A program made the translations under genes and the position numbers. This document shows, one piece after another, positions 44,135 through 53,567 of a DNA stretch of 60,714 nucleotides (within the stretch, counting starts at the first letter, position 1; each line of letters opens with the position of its first letter). The stretch lies in NCBI GenBank assembly GCA_964459305.1, contig CAYWNA010000055.1, positions 1 through 60,714 of the forward strand, read 5' to 3'. The DNA comes from CAYWNA01 sp964459305 (GTDB lineage: Bacteria > Planctomycetota > Planctomycetia > Pirellulales > Pirellulaceae). The notes below the pieces were generated by a model. That model had not been told where the DNA came from, did not search any database, and saw nothing but the letters and a program-made list of their open reading frames with translations.

Positions 44135-47100
44135 CTACGGTGGGAAACTCGTCTGCCCGACGCCCTGGATCTTCAGCGAGGAGACCTCATTCGCGATGTT
44201 TCCGGAGCCGATCGTTTTGTCCCACATGAGCTTGTCCAACGCGTGGAAGCTAGTGATGGGCGATGGCGAGGAGCCCGGCGTGTTTTGCCGGTAGCCGAGA
44301 GTAGCTCTCCGTCCGCCGAAGCTGGAATCCTCGTGGAGTACGGCCTTGAGCCATCCACGGGGTTCTGTGTTTCCCGCCGCGTTTGTCGGGTACTGCCACA
44401 AGGAGACGGTGTCGATCTTGTCGTCGAAGCTCCCGATCAACTTTGGAATGTCAACGTGGGTCACGCTCATGTCCTCAGGCAGCGGGAAGAACATGTTGCG
44501 GCGTTTCCCTTTGAACGTCCCTGCGTCACAGCGGACTTTCACGCCAATCGGCCCGTAGTTGCGCTTCGGACAAATCATCATTGATCCGGACGGGAAGAGC
44601 CCCCACGGGAGGGAAGCTCCCCCGGACTTTCCTTCTACGTGGCGGCGATACCAATAAATGCCCTCCGTGAAGAAGTGGTGATCATCGCACGTATAGAGGT
44701 CCACCTCCTTGCCGACCTTCAGCGACTTTATCTTCCGGTACATGTTCTTCTTGCCGGCCTCCAAACTCAGGTCCCAGATCAATCGCTGCCGCTGCTTCTC
44801 CGGGTTCAGCTCGTAACGTTCCCTGACGCCGGCGTAGCTGAAACCCTGGAAGGCGAGGACCTCGAAGTCGAGCGGGCCGGAGCCCACGACTACCGGCGGC
44901 GTGGGGTCGTTCTTCCAACCGTTGTTCGCGAGGTTCGGGTCGTGCAGCAGTTTCCCGTTGGGCAACTGGATGCCGGCCCAGGTCTTCAGCACCTTCCACG
45001 GTCTGCTTGACGTCAGCACGCCGTTGGTGTTCAGGTCGGTATGACCGGTCGGCACGATCACCACCGATTGACCGGCCTTCAACGGACCGGTCCATTTTCC
45101 TTTTTTCGTGTCGGTCAGCGGCTTAGGAGTGCAGAGGATGTCCTTCTTGTAGGCGGCGACCGAAATCTCGTGGTGCTTGTTTCCGTACTGGCCCATGTAG
45201 TAGTTGACCTTGACTCTGATCTTCGAGAGCGTCGTGGCCGGTATGTCGTGCGGGCCTTTGTTGGTAATGACCAACTGCGGGGTTTTCTTAACCGGCGAGA
45301 ACCGCGCAGCACCCGGAGCCAGCCAACTGGAGGCCTTGTCAATGGCTAGGTCGGCGTGAACTGGATGACTTGGCGGGGCGTTGCCCGAAGAGAATGGAAC
45401 CAGACGCAGTCCGAACACGCCGGGCGGACACTTGGGGTCCGTCGAACCGCCGTTGCTGAAGGTGACCTTGACCTCCAAAGTGGCCTTCTTACCGGACGCG
45501 CCGAACAGGTCGGCCGTATCGATCACGCGCTGCGGCATCGCCAGCGGCGCCGAAGTGCCGATACTTTTCAGCAACATGGGAGAGTACGCAAAGGGCTTGC
45601 CGCTGGAACCCGCTGGGGGTCTCAGAATGCACTCCAGCTTCGCATCCACGACATCAGACGTGCTGGTGTTTCCCATGAACCCGAGATGGGCGAAAAGCAA
45701 CTGCTTGCCGGTGAAATTGGCTGCCTCGTAGCGTACTGTCAGGGTGTCCTTGTACCTGGGGTGGGCGGCGATATGGGTGGCAGGAAAGGCCCTGCCGAAC
45801 TTGATCGCGGTGGGCGTCTCGACCTTGCCCGGAAACCAGACGCCGCGCTGAGAGGCATTCTTGGGAGGTCCGCCCGGGGCGATCGGCCCCGTGCCCTTCT
45901 TGGCCGACGCATCGGTAAACGAATAGTCTTTGGGCACCGGTTGCGTGGCAGCGTTGGTAGTCGCGGGGAAAACAGCCCTGGCGGCCCCGATCATCGAATG
46001 GTTCTGGGGCTTTTTCTTTGAGGAGGCCTTGGTGACGGCCGTCACGCACGGAGCCAGGTAGAAATACGGCCTCTTGATCACGATCGTCTTGTCGACCGTC
46101 GCCAGGTAACTCCGCTGGCTCTTCGAGACCTTCACCGGCTTGATGACTTGGGCGAAGTAGGTCTGAGGCTGATCGGGCCGCACCACTCGCATCGTGACGA
46201 GGAAGTGGTCGATGCCGCTCAAGTCGCCCGTGACCTTCCAATCGATCTGAAACGGCTCGTCGATTTTCCAGCCCTTTGAGAACCAGACATCTTGCATCTG
46301 GAATGGTTTGCCAGCCGAGGTCGGATTGCTGCCGGGGCCACCCTTGGAACCACCACCCTTGAAGCCACCACCGAAACCGCCCTTGGATCCACTGCCCGGG
46401 CCACCACCCGGCCCGCCGCCACTGGGCCACTTGCCTCCACCGGCGCTTCCACCGGGCCAACTGCCACCAGCGCTACCGCCCGGCGACGCACCCGGGCCGG
46501 GGCCGTTTTCTCCAGGCAACGGCGGATAGTCGGGCGGAAAGTAGTCGTCGTCTTGGTTGCCCTCGGTGCCGCTCGAGTCGGACCCGTCGGCGAGTCCGTC
46601 TTCCGGCGCGGGGTAATTGGGATCGTTCTGATCTGGCAACTCCAAGGCCCCGCCCGCGACCAAATCCAGGCCGAGCCCCCTGCCGGCCTCCCACAAAAAG
46701 ACTTCCCGGGCGCTGGGCGAATTGACAACCGGCGTGCCGTTCTCGTCGAGATGGGCTGGCGCGATCAGGCGAACGGCCTGAAGCGAACTGCGGTCGAGTT
46801 GGCTTTCGTCACTATCGTAGACCACCGCATCGTCGAGTTGGACGAGAATCCTCTGCGGATGCCAGCGATCGGGGACTTGTCCCTGAGGATCGCCGGATGC
46901 CAGTATTCCGACCGCCCAACCGCGGAGATCGGCCACACAGAGCGGACCGGTCAACAGATCCACTTCGAACTGCTGCGGACCGTCGGCCGCCGAGAGCGGC
47001 ACGTATCGCGGATTCAACAGGTACTTGTGGCCGCCGGTGGAAAAGAAAACGCGGTCCTGGGTGTCCGCCCCGGAGTGGCTGTGAGTTTCCAGAACGACTC

Positions 47101-48088
47101 TGGCCGTCTTCACCGCGGTTTGACCGCGCCGCGTCGGACGAAACTGCCAATCCACGAACCACGGGTGTTTTCCCTGCAATCGCCCCTCCAGGAGTTGCTT
47201 TTGGGCTAGAAGTGCGTTGAGTTCGGTGGCGGCGTCTTCGGTAGTGTCGTTGCCGGGATTTTCGGTTGCCGTCCGCGACTGCCGGAGCAGGAGGTTCCGA
47301 TCGAGCTTGTTGAGATTCCGCAGATCGGCCTCGCGGGTAGCCTTGGCCGATTTCCTATTGACCTTGACCTGGGCCACCAACAGATCCTTCTCTTTCAATA
47401 GTGTAGTCCCTTCTTCATCGATTTGCTTCAACCGACCGAGGTCGGCGGCAGTGGCTTTTTTGCTTTCGACCAATGCTCGCAGGTCGTCGTATTGTTTCGA
47501 CAAGGTTACCAGCCTCAGTTCCACCTCCGTCAGCCTGGTCGCTATGGTTGCCTGGGCCGGATCGGGCTTTGGCGTGCCGGTGGTGTCAGAGGCAAAAGGC
47601 TTGCCGTTGATCTCGATCTGATACCCTTCAAGCACCCAATCGCAGGACCTCTGGCTAGCGAACCCGATCCGGGAGATGTCGGACACACGCACTCCGGCGA
47701 GCAGTTGTGGGCTGGTTCGCAGGGTGTCTTGTCCGGCTGGTGGTGAAAGAGAGAAGGCGAACACGGCACTGGAGCCAGCCGCCACTTTGGCCGCTGCGTT
47801 GGTCTGCTCTGGTACGGCCCCGAAGGGAACGGCTTCGCCCTCCTGGCGTCCCACCGGATGCAGCCATAGCGGGAAACCCAACCCCAGGTCCAGCGCCACT
47901 GGTTCCGCAAGATCGTCGCCCTCTGCGGCGACACTGATCTTGACGACCAGCTCTTGCACGACTTCCTGGGTCTGGAGGTTACTGTCCAAACTCGCTGCTC
48001 GAACGCCATCATCCGCTGCCCCGGCCGCCATGGTGAACCACCACAATGTTGCACCAACCGTACAGAGGGCCTTCCACTTGCATCTCAT
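44135..48088 (-). CDS. Giant secreted protein with coiled coil, Gly-rich linker and CARDB-like region
   Basis: The 1317-residue protein starts at ATG 48088 behind GAGGAG and has a signal peptide (TLWWFTMAAGAADDG). Residues 25-160 form an N-terminal beta domain. A heptad-like coiled coil follows (LTEVELRLVTLSKQYDDLRA to NRKSAKATREADLRNLNKLD), then an NPCBM-like or FN-like beta domain. Next come an acidic stretch and a Gly/Ser/Pro-rich linker of about 70 residues (GGPGGGPGSGSKGGFGGGFK). A long C-terminal half with CARDB-like strands (HADLAIDKASSW, LVITNKGPHDIPATTLSKIR) ends the protein. I do not recognise a family across its whole length. It is probably a surface or matrix protein, functionally linked to the 881-residue protein downstream. 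Confidence 0.75.
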   Translation of the reverse strand: MRCKWKALCTVGATLWWFTMAAGAADDGVRAASLDSNLQTQEVVQELVVKISVAAEGDDLAEPVALDLGLGFPLWLHPVGRQEGEAVPFGAVPEQTNAAAKVAAGSSAVFAFSLSPPAGQDTLRTSPQLLAGVRVSDISRIGFASQRSCDWVLEGYQIEINGKPFASDTTGTPKPDPAQATIATRLTEVELRLVTLSKQYDDLRALVESKKATAADLGRLKQIDEEGTTLLKEKDLLVAQVKVNRKSAKATREADLRNLNKLDRNLLLRQSRTATENPGNDTTEDAATELNALLAQKQLLEGRLQGKHPWFVDWQFRPTRRGQTAVKTARVVLETHSHSGADTQDRVFFSTGGHKYLLNPRYVPLSAADGPQQFEVDLLTGPLCVADLRGWAVGILASGDPQGQVPDRWHPQRILVQLDDAVVYDSDESQLDRSSLQAVRLIAPAHLDENGTPVVNSPSAREVFLWEAGRGLGLDLVAGGALELPDQNDPNYPAPEDGLADGSDSSGTEGNQDDDYFPPDYPPLPGENGPGPGASPGGSAGGSWPGGSAGGGKWPSGGGPGGGPGSGSKGGFGGGFKGGGSKGGPGSNPTSAGKPFQMQDVWFSKGWKIDEPFQIDWKVTGDLSGIDHFLVTMRVVRPDQPQTYFAQVIKPVKVSKSQRSYLATVDKTIVIKRPYFYLAPCVTAVTKASSKKKPQNHSMIGAARAVFPATTNAATQPVPKDYSFTDASAKKGTGPIAPGGPPKNASQRGVWFPGKVETPTAIKFGRAFPATHIAAHPRYKDTLTVRYEAANFTGKQLLFAHLGFMGNTSTSDVVDAKLECILRPPAGSSGKPFAYSPMLLKSIGTSAPLAMPQRVIDTADLFGASGKKATLEVKVTFSNGGSTDPKCPPGVFGLRLVPFSSGNAPPSHPVHADLAIDKASSWLAPGAARFSPVKKTPQLVITNKGPHDIPATTLSKIRVKVNYYMGQYGNKHHEISVAAYKKDILCTPKPLTDTKKGKWTGPLKAGQSVVIVPTGHTDLNTNGVLTSSRPWKVLKTWAGIQLPNGKLLHDPNLANNGWKNDPTPPVVVGSGPLDFEVLAFQGFSYAGVRERYELNPEKQRQRLIWDLSLEAGKKNMYRKIKSLKVGKEVDLYTCDDHHFFTEGIYWYRRHVEGKSGGASLPWGLFPSGSMMICPKRNYGPIGVKVRCDAGTFKGKRRNMFFPLPEDMSVTHVDIPKLIGSFDDKIDTVSLWQYPTNAAGNTEPRGWLKAVLHEDSSFGGRRATLGYRQNTPGSSPSPITSFHALDKLMWDKTIGSGNIANEVSSLKIQGVGQTSFPP

Positions 48089-48549
48089 TGCCCACTCCTC
48101 ATGGCTCCAATATGACCTGCCATCTTCCCCATACTTCTTACATTGCCACCAAACCACGATCAGCGACACGTCCTCCCCGCAATTCTTGGAAAACCCGCCA
48201 TGCGACGGGTGTGCCGATCTGGGAAACAGCGGCTGGTCGTCGGGATTGCTCGCCTGCTGAATCCCCACTTTCACCATAGGATTGCTCAGCAGATGCGGCG
48301 CCCCCACTGGACGTCCCGACACGGGCGGAGCATGTGGCGAGGCGCGGTCATATCGATTCCACCGGTTACTCTGATTGACGACACCAGCAGCGGACCACCA
48401 CGGACTCCATCCGCGCGCAGTTCACACCGGGGCCGGACATCCATGTCAATCAGGCGCTGCCAGCCATGCGTGTAACAGTCAGCACGCACGTGTCGGAAGT
48501 CTCACAACTTCCGCACTTCCGCTACGTCACACAGTGTCCTGCGACGGTC
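48089..48549. other. Upstream region of the giant protein gene; no gene supported
   Basis: The giant-protein frame stays open upstream to 48322, but those codons (HEEWA and before) lack protein character and a ribosome site marks the later start. No promoter pair is convincing. It runs into the pseudogene scar at 48550. Confidence 0.45.
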
Positions 48550-48784
48550 CTATGTGGTGACGTTGAGGATCGTGCCCGACTCGGACACTTTGCCCGATTC
48601 GAGGAATTCCTAGATGGCCTGACCGATACGGGAGCCGGTTACCGAAAAACCGAAGAGCCTGGCCGTTTGCGTGGTGAGGTCGTCTCGGCTCATCCCGAAT
48701 TGGGTCTCTAGCAGAAGGCGGAGTGCCCGGCGGATTCTTGCGAGGCAGATCAGCTCGATTTCGCTGGCATCGTCGCCGTGCAGG
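48550..48784 (-). pseudogene. C-terminal remnant of a DUF3320-type helicase-like protein
   Basis: The minus strand reads IELICLARIRRALRLLLETQ, FGMSRDDLTTQTARLFGF, SVTGSRIGQAI, then an in-frame TAG at 48610-48612, then EFLESGKVSESGTILNVTT and a final TAG at 48550-48552. The pattern RLFGFxxTGxRIxxAI near a C-terminus is that of DUF3320 tails found on large superfamily 1 helicase/nuclease proteins of defence islands. Only about 75 codons remain and one stop interrupts them. Upstream the sequence abuts the SPFH-tail duplication at 48785. Confidence 0.6.
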
Positions 48785-48883
48785 TGATGCCGCCAAATCG
48801 TCGTGCTGCCCAACGGGGCCACCGTGTTGATCCAGCTTGGAGAGAACACGACATCGAGCCCCATCCTGGCGTCGACAGCCTGA
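48782..48883 (+). repeat. Duplicated tail of the SPFH B gene (paralogue remnant)
   Basis: Positions 48802-48880 match 40965-41043 at 74 of 79 bases, and all five changes are silent in the reading frame VLPNGATVLIQLGENTTSSP plus ILASTA. The stop is TGA instead of TAA. Just before it, 48782-48803 matches the sequence found just after the SPFH B gene (41058-41079) at 20 of 22 bases, so the order of the two blocks is swapped. Confidence 0.85.
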
Positions 48884-48892
48884 AGTCTCCAA

Positions 48893-51028
48893 TCATTGCA
48901 CTGCGTCGAAGGACAAGTGCTGAAGCGGCTTGAGTTCGATCGATTGCCGCTTCGAAAGGGCGAGGATGTCTTCGGTGGTCAGGGCTTTCTGGTAGAGGCG
49001 GACTTCGTCGATGTCGCACGCGCTAAGTTCGTTCGCATGCGGATCGCCGCCCACGTAGAAGGGCAGCTCGGGTATGTCGAAATCTACCTTGGCGTCGACA
49101 ACCGCTTTACCGTCGACGTACACGGTCAGCTTCGCCTCATCCTTCACTGCGGCCAAGTGTACCCATTGATCGGTTGGCAGGTCGTAGTTCAATCGCAATG
49201 CGTGTTGGCGTCCGTGGTAGTATTGGAAGCTGTGCGATGTGAATTTGACGAAGGTGTCGGAACGCTGCCCCTGCGAATGGCGATTGCCGATCAAGACGCC
49301 ACTGCGCCGATGGCCCGGCAACACGCGAACCCAGAAAGACCAGGTGAATCCGGCACCACGGTCCAGCGCAGGAAGCTTGCCGGCGGCGAGGAACGAGCGT
49401 CCATCAAAACGTGCGGCTTTGCCGTCCATGCCGTCGATCGCGTCTGAGCCTTCGCGGGGCTTGGTTGCCGGGCGGTTCGGTTTGACGGGCGAGCGAGACA
49501 CGTAGAGGCCGCCGTAACGATCTCGAAGTTCGTCGCATCGTTCGCGCAGTTGCTTCAACACGTCCTCGTACTGCGGGTCCTCGACGAAGTTTTTGAGTTG
49601 ATCTGGATCGGCTTCAAGGTCGTGCAGAAACTCGTAGTCGTACTCGAAGTACCGAGCATACACATACCGCTCACCGCGCACACCTTCCCACTTCGGTATG
49701 CGCGCACCGGCCTCCAACAAGTGCTCGCCGAGGAAGTCTTCCCGCCAGTCGGCCACCACGCCGCGCTTCGGCCGGTCTCCGCGCTGTGGCCGGTCTCCCG
49801 ACCGAGCCACTTGGCTGACCGAAGGTCTCCTGGAGCGTGGGAGACCTTCGGTCGGCGGTTTCGGCGGGGTCGGAGACCCGCGCCGAGCAAGCGCGTCGCG
49901 GACCAGTGGCAGCAGGCTGCGGCCTTCGTAGCGGTCCGGGATCGGGATGCCGGCCAACTCCAGAAAAGTCGACGGTAGATCGGCGTTCAGCACCAGTCGG
50001 CGTTCGACGCGTCCCGTTTGTGATGCAGATTTGGCGGCCCCACGTTGTCGAGGATCGAAGATGATCATCGGTACTCGGATCGACTGTTCGTAGTGCGACC
50101 ACTTGCCGGCGAACCCACGGTCGCCCATGTAGTAGCCGTTGTCGGCCGAATAGACGACGACCGTGTTGTCGGACAGCCCCCGCGCTTCGAGCGTCTTCAT
50201 GACTCGGCCGACCACGCCGTCGATGCCGCTGATCATCCGGAAGTAGGCCCGCATGTTCGTTGTGTATTTTTCCGGCGTGTCCCACCGCCAGAAATACCGC
50301 TCGCGGTTGATTGACTGCTTCAGCAAATCGGGCTGGCTTTCGTAAATGGCCGGGTCGCTCAGTCGCGGTACGGGGATGTCCACGTCGTCGTACATGCCGT
50401 CGACAGCCTTCGGCCAGGGGAAGTGGCCAACCCCGGGACGCTTGTCGCCGTCCTCGGCGTGGGCTGCGTTGAACCAGAGATGCAAGCAAAACGGCTGTTC
50501 CTCCGGCTGTGACTCGATGAACGCGACCGCCCGATCGCCGATGACCTCGGTTTCGTGCCGCGTGGTGCCGTCTGGCTGTTTCTTGTGGTAGGGGTTACGG
50601 AAGATGTTCTCGTACACGTCGAAGTACTGAGATTGATTGAATCCCTTTGGCATTCTCGCGTGCCATTTACCGAAGAAGCCGTTGCGATAGCCGGCCTCGT
50701 GCAGCAGTTTCGGGTAGATCGTACAGGCCGCATCCGGATTCACCGCGTCGATACGCTCCGGAGATCCATGCGACCGCGACCACATGCCCGTCAGCACGGT
50801 CGCTCGGCTCACCCAACAGATGGACGTGGTGACGAAAGCGTTCTCGAATCGCACGCCCTGCCGGGCAACGCGGTCGATATTGGGCGTTTGCAGAATCGGA
50901 TGACCGGCACAGCCCAACGTGTCGTTGCGCTGGTCGTCGGCAAAGAAGAAGACGATGTTGGGCCGATCCGACGCCTTCACCGCCGACGCAACGAGCAGCA
51001 ATCCAACGAAGCACAGCAGTCGTTTCAT
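48893..51028 (-). CDS. Secreted sulfatase with C-terminal LamG-like domain
   Basis: The 711-residue protein starts at ATG 51028 with a signal peptide (MKRLLCFVGLLLVASAVKAS). RPNIVFFFADDQRNDTLGCA gives the metal-binding DD. The modification motif is TTSICWVSRATVLTG, keeping C and R of C-x-x-S-R with Val where Pro or Ala is usual. VVVYSADNGYYMGDRGFAGK is the second metal site. Residues about 380-428 are an Arg/Pro-rich insert encoded by a palindromic repeat. From about 525 to 690 there is a concanavalin/LamG domain (FTWSFWVRVLPGHRR to FYVGGDPHANELSACDIDEV). It probably desulfates and binds the same glycan. Confidence 0.85.
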   Translation of the reverse strand: MKRLLCFVGLLLVASAVKASDRPNIVFFFADDQRNDTLGCAGHPILQTPNIDRVARQGVRFENAFVTTSICWVSRATVLTGMWSRSHGSPERIDAVNPDAACTIYPKLLHEAGYRNGFFGKWHARMPKGFNQSQYFDVYENIFRNPYHKKQPDGTTRHETEVIGDRAVAFIESQPEEQPFCLHLWFNAAHAEDGDKRPGVGHFPWPKAVDGMYDDVDIPVPRLSDPAIYESQPDLLKQSINRERYFWRWDTPEKYTTNMRAYFRMISGIDGVVGRVMKTLEARGLSDNTVVVYSADNGYYMGDRGFAGKWSHYEQSIRVPMIIFDPRQRGAAKSASQTGRVERRLVLNADLPSTFLELAGIPIPDRYEGRSLLPLVRDALARRGSPTPPKPPTEGLPRSRRPSVSQVARSGDRPQRGDRPKRGVVADWREDFLGEHLLEAGARIPKWEGVRGERYVYARYFEYDYEFLHDLEADPDQLKNFVEDPQYEDVLKQLRERCDELRDRYGGLYVSRSPVKPNRPATKPREGSDAIDGMDGKAARFDGRSFLAAGKLPALDRGAGFTWSFWVRVLPGHRRSGVLIGNRHSQGQRSDTFVKFTSHSFQYYHGRQHALRLNYDLPTDQWVHLAAVKDEAKLTVYVDGKAVVDAKVDFDIPELPFYVGGDPHANELSACDIDEVRLYQKALTTEDILALSKRQSIELKPLQHLSFDAVQ
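49745..49890. repeat. Palindromic repeat inserted in-frame within the sulfatase gene
   Basis: GACCGAAGGTCTCC (49817-49830) pairs with GGGAGACCTTCGGTC (49839-49853). Around it lie related GGCCGGTCTCC and GGTCGGAGACCCG segments. The style matches the GGGTCTCC palindrome at 57263-57328. It is translated as an Arg/Pro/Ser-rich segment (TEGLPRSRRPSVSQVARSGD) that interrupts the sulfatase between LLPLVRDA and ADWREDFLGEH. Confidence 0.75.
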
Positions 51029-51065
51029 CCTCGTAGTTCTCCGCAATGTGTATTCGGGGTTCGGG

Positions 51066-53120
51066 TCACTTCTCAGGCCGCGGATAGGCGACGAACAGGG
51101 CGCGGCACAGTTCGCACGTCACGTCGGTTTGTAGCACGGTTCCGTAACTTTCGGCGTATCCTGCGGTCAGCTCGATGAGAACTCCGAAACGGTCTCTGGC
51201 CGAGGTATTCATCAGGTACGGCATGTTGCCGCCCACTCGAACACGTGTCAGTAGATATTGCGAGAAGGTCTCTTCGTCGTTCTGGCGCAATAGATGCCGA
51301 CCGGCCAGACGCTGGTTCGTGATGTACTGAAGGTCCATGGCACGAAGTTCGTTGCCCTGCTGCCCGGTGGCTGGAAGGATGCCGATCTTGTTCGACTTGG
51401 CACTGCTGTTGCCGTGGTAGTCGAGCACACAATGCAGATTTGCAGCGCGGTCGATGATCGCTTTGTAGGTTTCACTCTCGGGCTCACAAAACGGCCCCGT
51501 GCCTTTCCAGTCGTAGTCGCCCGGCGACCAGGTGCCGTCTTCGTTACTGTCGCGGCCGGTGAACTCCTCCCATCGATGGTCGCCTTGTCGGTTGAGGTCG
51601 ACACCCTGCGCGTTGTGGCGCCGCCGTTGGTCGTACCCCGATGGGTTCAGGATGGAAACGATCTTGATCTCCACATTGTCCAGATCAATCACGTCGCTCA
51701 TAAGGCCCTCGGCCACGCGTTTGGCAAAGGTGAGAAGCCCATAGCCGGGTTCCCATTCGCTTCCGTGTGCCGCGGCATAGAGGAAATACAGCGGGGCACC
51801 CGGGCGTCCCAAGTTCAAGCTGAAGATGCGATAGTCGCCCGAGGCTGGGCCTTCGTCTTGAAGGCGGATGGCCGGGTAGCTCGCGGCGATCTCTTGGGCC
51901 AGTTCGACCAATTCTGCGTAGGAGAGCTTCTTCGGATAGTACTCGCCGAACTTGACGGGATTGGTGAGAGTGTTGGTAATCAAGGAGTATTTGTAGTATG
52001 CATCGATGTTGCGGCAGTAGGGCTCTCGAAGAGACAACACGTCGGCCGCAATGACACATCCGCGGCCGACGGACATGCGCACCAGCCCCGGCGATTCGTC
52101 GGGTCCGACGGCCAGCACTTCAAGGCCCGGTTTGGAGAATCCCTCAGGCAGCACGAACAACTCGCAATCGGGATGACTGGCGCGCGGAATGATCTGGCCG
52201 ACTTCGAATCCCGCGGTCGCTTCGGACGCCTTGATCACTCGGAGGCCCGCGTTCATCGCGACTTGTAGCGAGCCGCCCTCTCCCGTCTTCATTGACATGC
52301 GAGTGGCCTTTACCGCCTGCCACTGGGAGAAGTTACGGATCTCCATGAATAGGCGTCCGCCTCTGTCGGCGAATTGTTCCGCCGCCTCCAGCAGGGCCGC
52401 CGGCACATGTTCCGCCTCGAACAGGACCAGTGCGCCGTCGCACTCGGCAAGTTGCTTCACGGCGTTGTCTGGGGTGGTCCGGACCAAGCCGTCGGTGAAA
52501 AGCGTCTCCAGGTTCCTCAGACACGTGCTGTCTTCGGTCAGATCGGTCAGCAGTCCGATTTTGGGAGCCGGCCGGCGGGGCCGCGGCTCGCGTTTGACCG
52601 CAAGTTCGACGTCGTCGAAGGTCACTTGACCGACGCCCTCTCGGATTTGGAGATAGGCCATCACAAACGCCGTTTCGTCGGGCACGAGGACGCGGACGTG
52701 CATTTTCGTCCAATCGAATGGGCCGCGGATCGGTCGCGACGTCGGCTGCGCCCGGATGTTTTCGTCCTGGCTCATGCAATAGAGCTGCAGCATTACGCCA
52801 CCGTCATCAGTCAATTCCGATTTGACCCAGGCCGACAGCTCAAGCAAGCTCCCCGGCTCGACAACGATCGACCGGTCGTTACCCTGGCGCAACCGCGTGT
52901 AGGCGGGCTCGACGTTTTCGAAAACCGCAGCACAGCCGCCGGATCGGCCCACGCCTTCAACGCGACAGAGCTTGCGACTGGCGTCCTCCGGCGTTCGCTT
53001 CTCCCAGGCCGGTTGCAGGTCTTCCTCGAACCCAGGGTTGCGTAGCAAGTTCTCGGCAGCTTCGAGCCTGCCGCCGCAAATGGCAGACGTCAGTAGGTGG
53101 ATGAAGACGACATATTGCAT
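51066..53120 (-). CDS. Secreted M14-family zinc carboxypeptidase, multidomain
   Basis: The 684-residue protein starts at ATG 53120 with a signal peptide (MQYVVFIHLLTSAICGGRLE). Residues about 22-180 are a carbohydrate-binding-like beta-sandwich (NLLRNPGFEEDLQPAWEKRT to GQVTFDDVELAVKRE). Residues 195-385 form an alpha/beta domain resembling class I amidotransferase folds without an obvious nucleophile (KIGLLTDLTEDSTCLRNLET). The C-terminal M14 domain has AHGSEWEPG (His and Glu zinc ligands), NAQGVDLNRQGDHRWEEF, LDYHGNSSAK (His ligand) and GVLIELTAGYAES (catalytic Glu). It should trim peptides, possibly from glycoproteins or cell walls. No strong ribosome site is visible. Confidence 0.85.
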   Translation of the reverse strand: MQYVVFIHLLTSAICGGRLEAAENLLRNPGFEEDLQPAWEKRTPEDASRKLCRVEGVGRSGGCAAVFENVEPAYTRLRQGNDRSIVVEPGSLLELSAWVKSELTDDGGVMLQLYCMSQDENIRAQPTSRPIRGPFDWTKMHVRVLVPDETAFVMAYLQIREGVGQVTFDDVELAVKREPRPRRPAPKIGLLTDLTEDSTCLRNLETLFTDGLVRTTPDNAVKQLAECDGALVLFEAEHVPAALLEAAEQFADRGGRLFMEIRNFSQWQAVKATRMSMKTGEGGSLQVAMNAGLRVIKASEATAGFEVGQIIPRASHPDCELFVLPEGFSKPGLEVLAVGPDESPGLVRMSVGRGCVIAADVLSLREPYCRNIDAYYKYSLITNTLTNPVKFGEYYPKKLSYAELVELAQEIAASYPAIRLQDEGPASGDYRIFSLNLGRPGAPLYFLYAAAHGSEWEPGYGLLTFAKRVAEGLMSDVIDLDNVEIKIVSILNPSGYDQRRRHNAQGVDLNRQGDHRWEEFTGRDSNEDGTWSPGDYDWKGTGPFCEPESETYKAIIDRAANLHCVLDYHGNSSAKSNKIGILPATGQQGNELRAMDLQYITNQRLAGRHLLRQNDEETFSQYLLTRVRVGGNMPYLMNTSARDRFGVLIELTAGYAESYGTVLQTDVTCELCRALFVAYPRPEK

Positions 53121-53180
53121 TTTCACGGTGAATACCTGCTTCCGTCTGCGTGCCTTGAGTTCTTCATGCAGCGACAAAGC

Positions 53181-53281
53181 TAGTGCCGTGTCAAATCGAG
53201 AACGACACGTAGGCCGGAACTGCGCGGACTTGTTCCGGCCTACGCACTGACCCGTCAAACACGATTTGACGAGGCACTAGT
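53181..53281. repeat. Dispersed palindrome, family G (nested)
   Basis: The outer arms CTAGTGCCGTGTCAAATCG (53181-53199) and CGATTTGACGAGGCACTAG (53263-53281) enclose the inner arms CGTAGGCCGGAAC and GTTCCGGCCTACG. It sits upstream of the carboxypeptidase gene. Confidence 0.85.
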
Positions 53282-53410
53282 CCGAACTGCAGCCGTCGGC
53301 AGCTTGAATTTATCCGAGCCTTCGACGGAAAACAACAGACTGGCCCAAACGGTTTTTTCTTACGGTGTGGTTGTCGGAATGCGCTGTGATAGAATGTGTT
53401 TGTGTTCTTT

Positions 53411-53477
53411 CATCCGTGGGCTTCCATCCGTGTGCGTAGCGAATTGCGGGGCGCACACGGATAGAATCACACGGATG
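53411..53477. repeat. Dispersed palindrome, family J
   Basis: CATCCGTGGGCTTCCATCCG plus TGTGCG (53411-53436) pairs with 53452-53477, CGCACACGGATAGAATCACA plus CGGATG, with a few mismatches and a 15-bp loop. It lies about 90 bp upstream of the PQQ-propeller start. Confidence 0.85.
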
Positions 53478-53567
53478 AGTGCAACAACCAACTGCCCGAT
53501 GGGCCACTTCTTCCGGGCGCAATCCCGGACGAAGCGTAGCCAATCTCACTCGAATGAAAGGGACGGC

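Noticed and set aside
46292..47209. Plus-strand 305-codon frame inside the giant protein gene
   Set aside because: It is low complexity, antisense to the Gly-rich linker and coiled coil, and has no start context.
53304..53567. N-terminal extension of the PQQ propeller gene
   Set aside because: It is encoded by palindrome J and flanks; a ribosome site and signal peptide mark the ATG at 53568.
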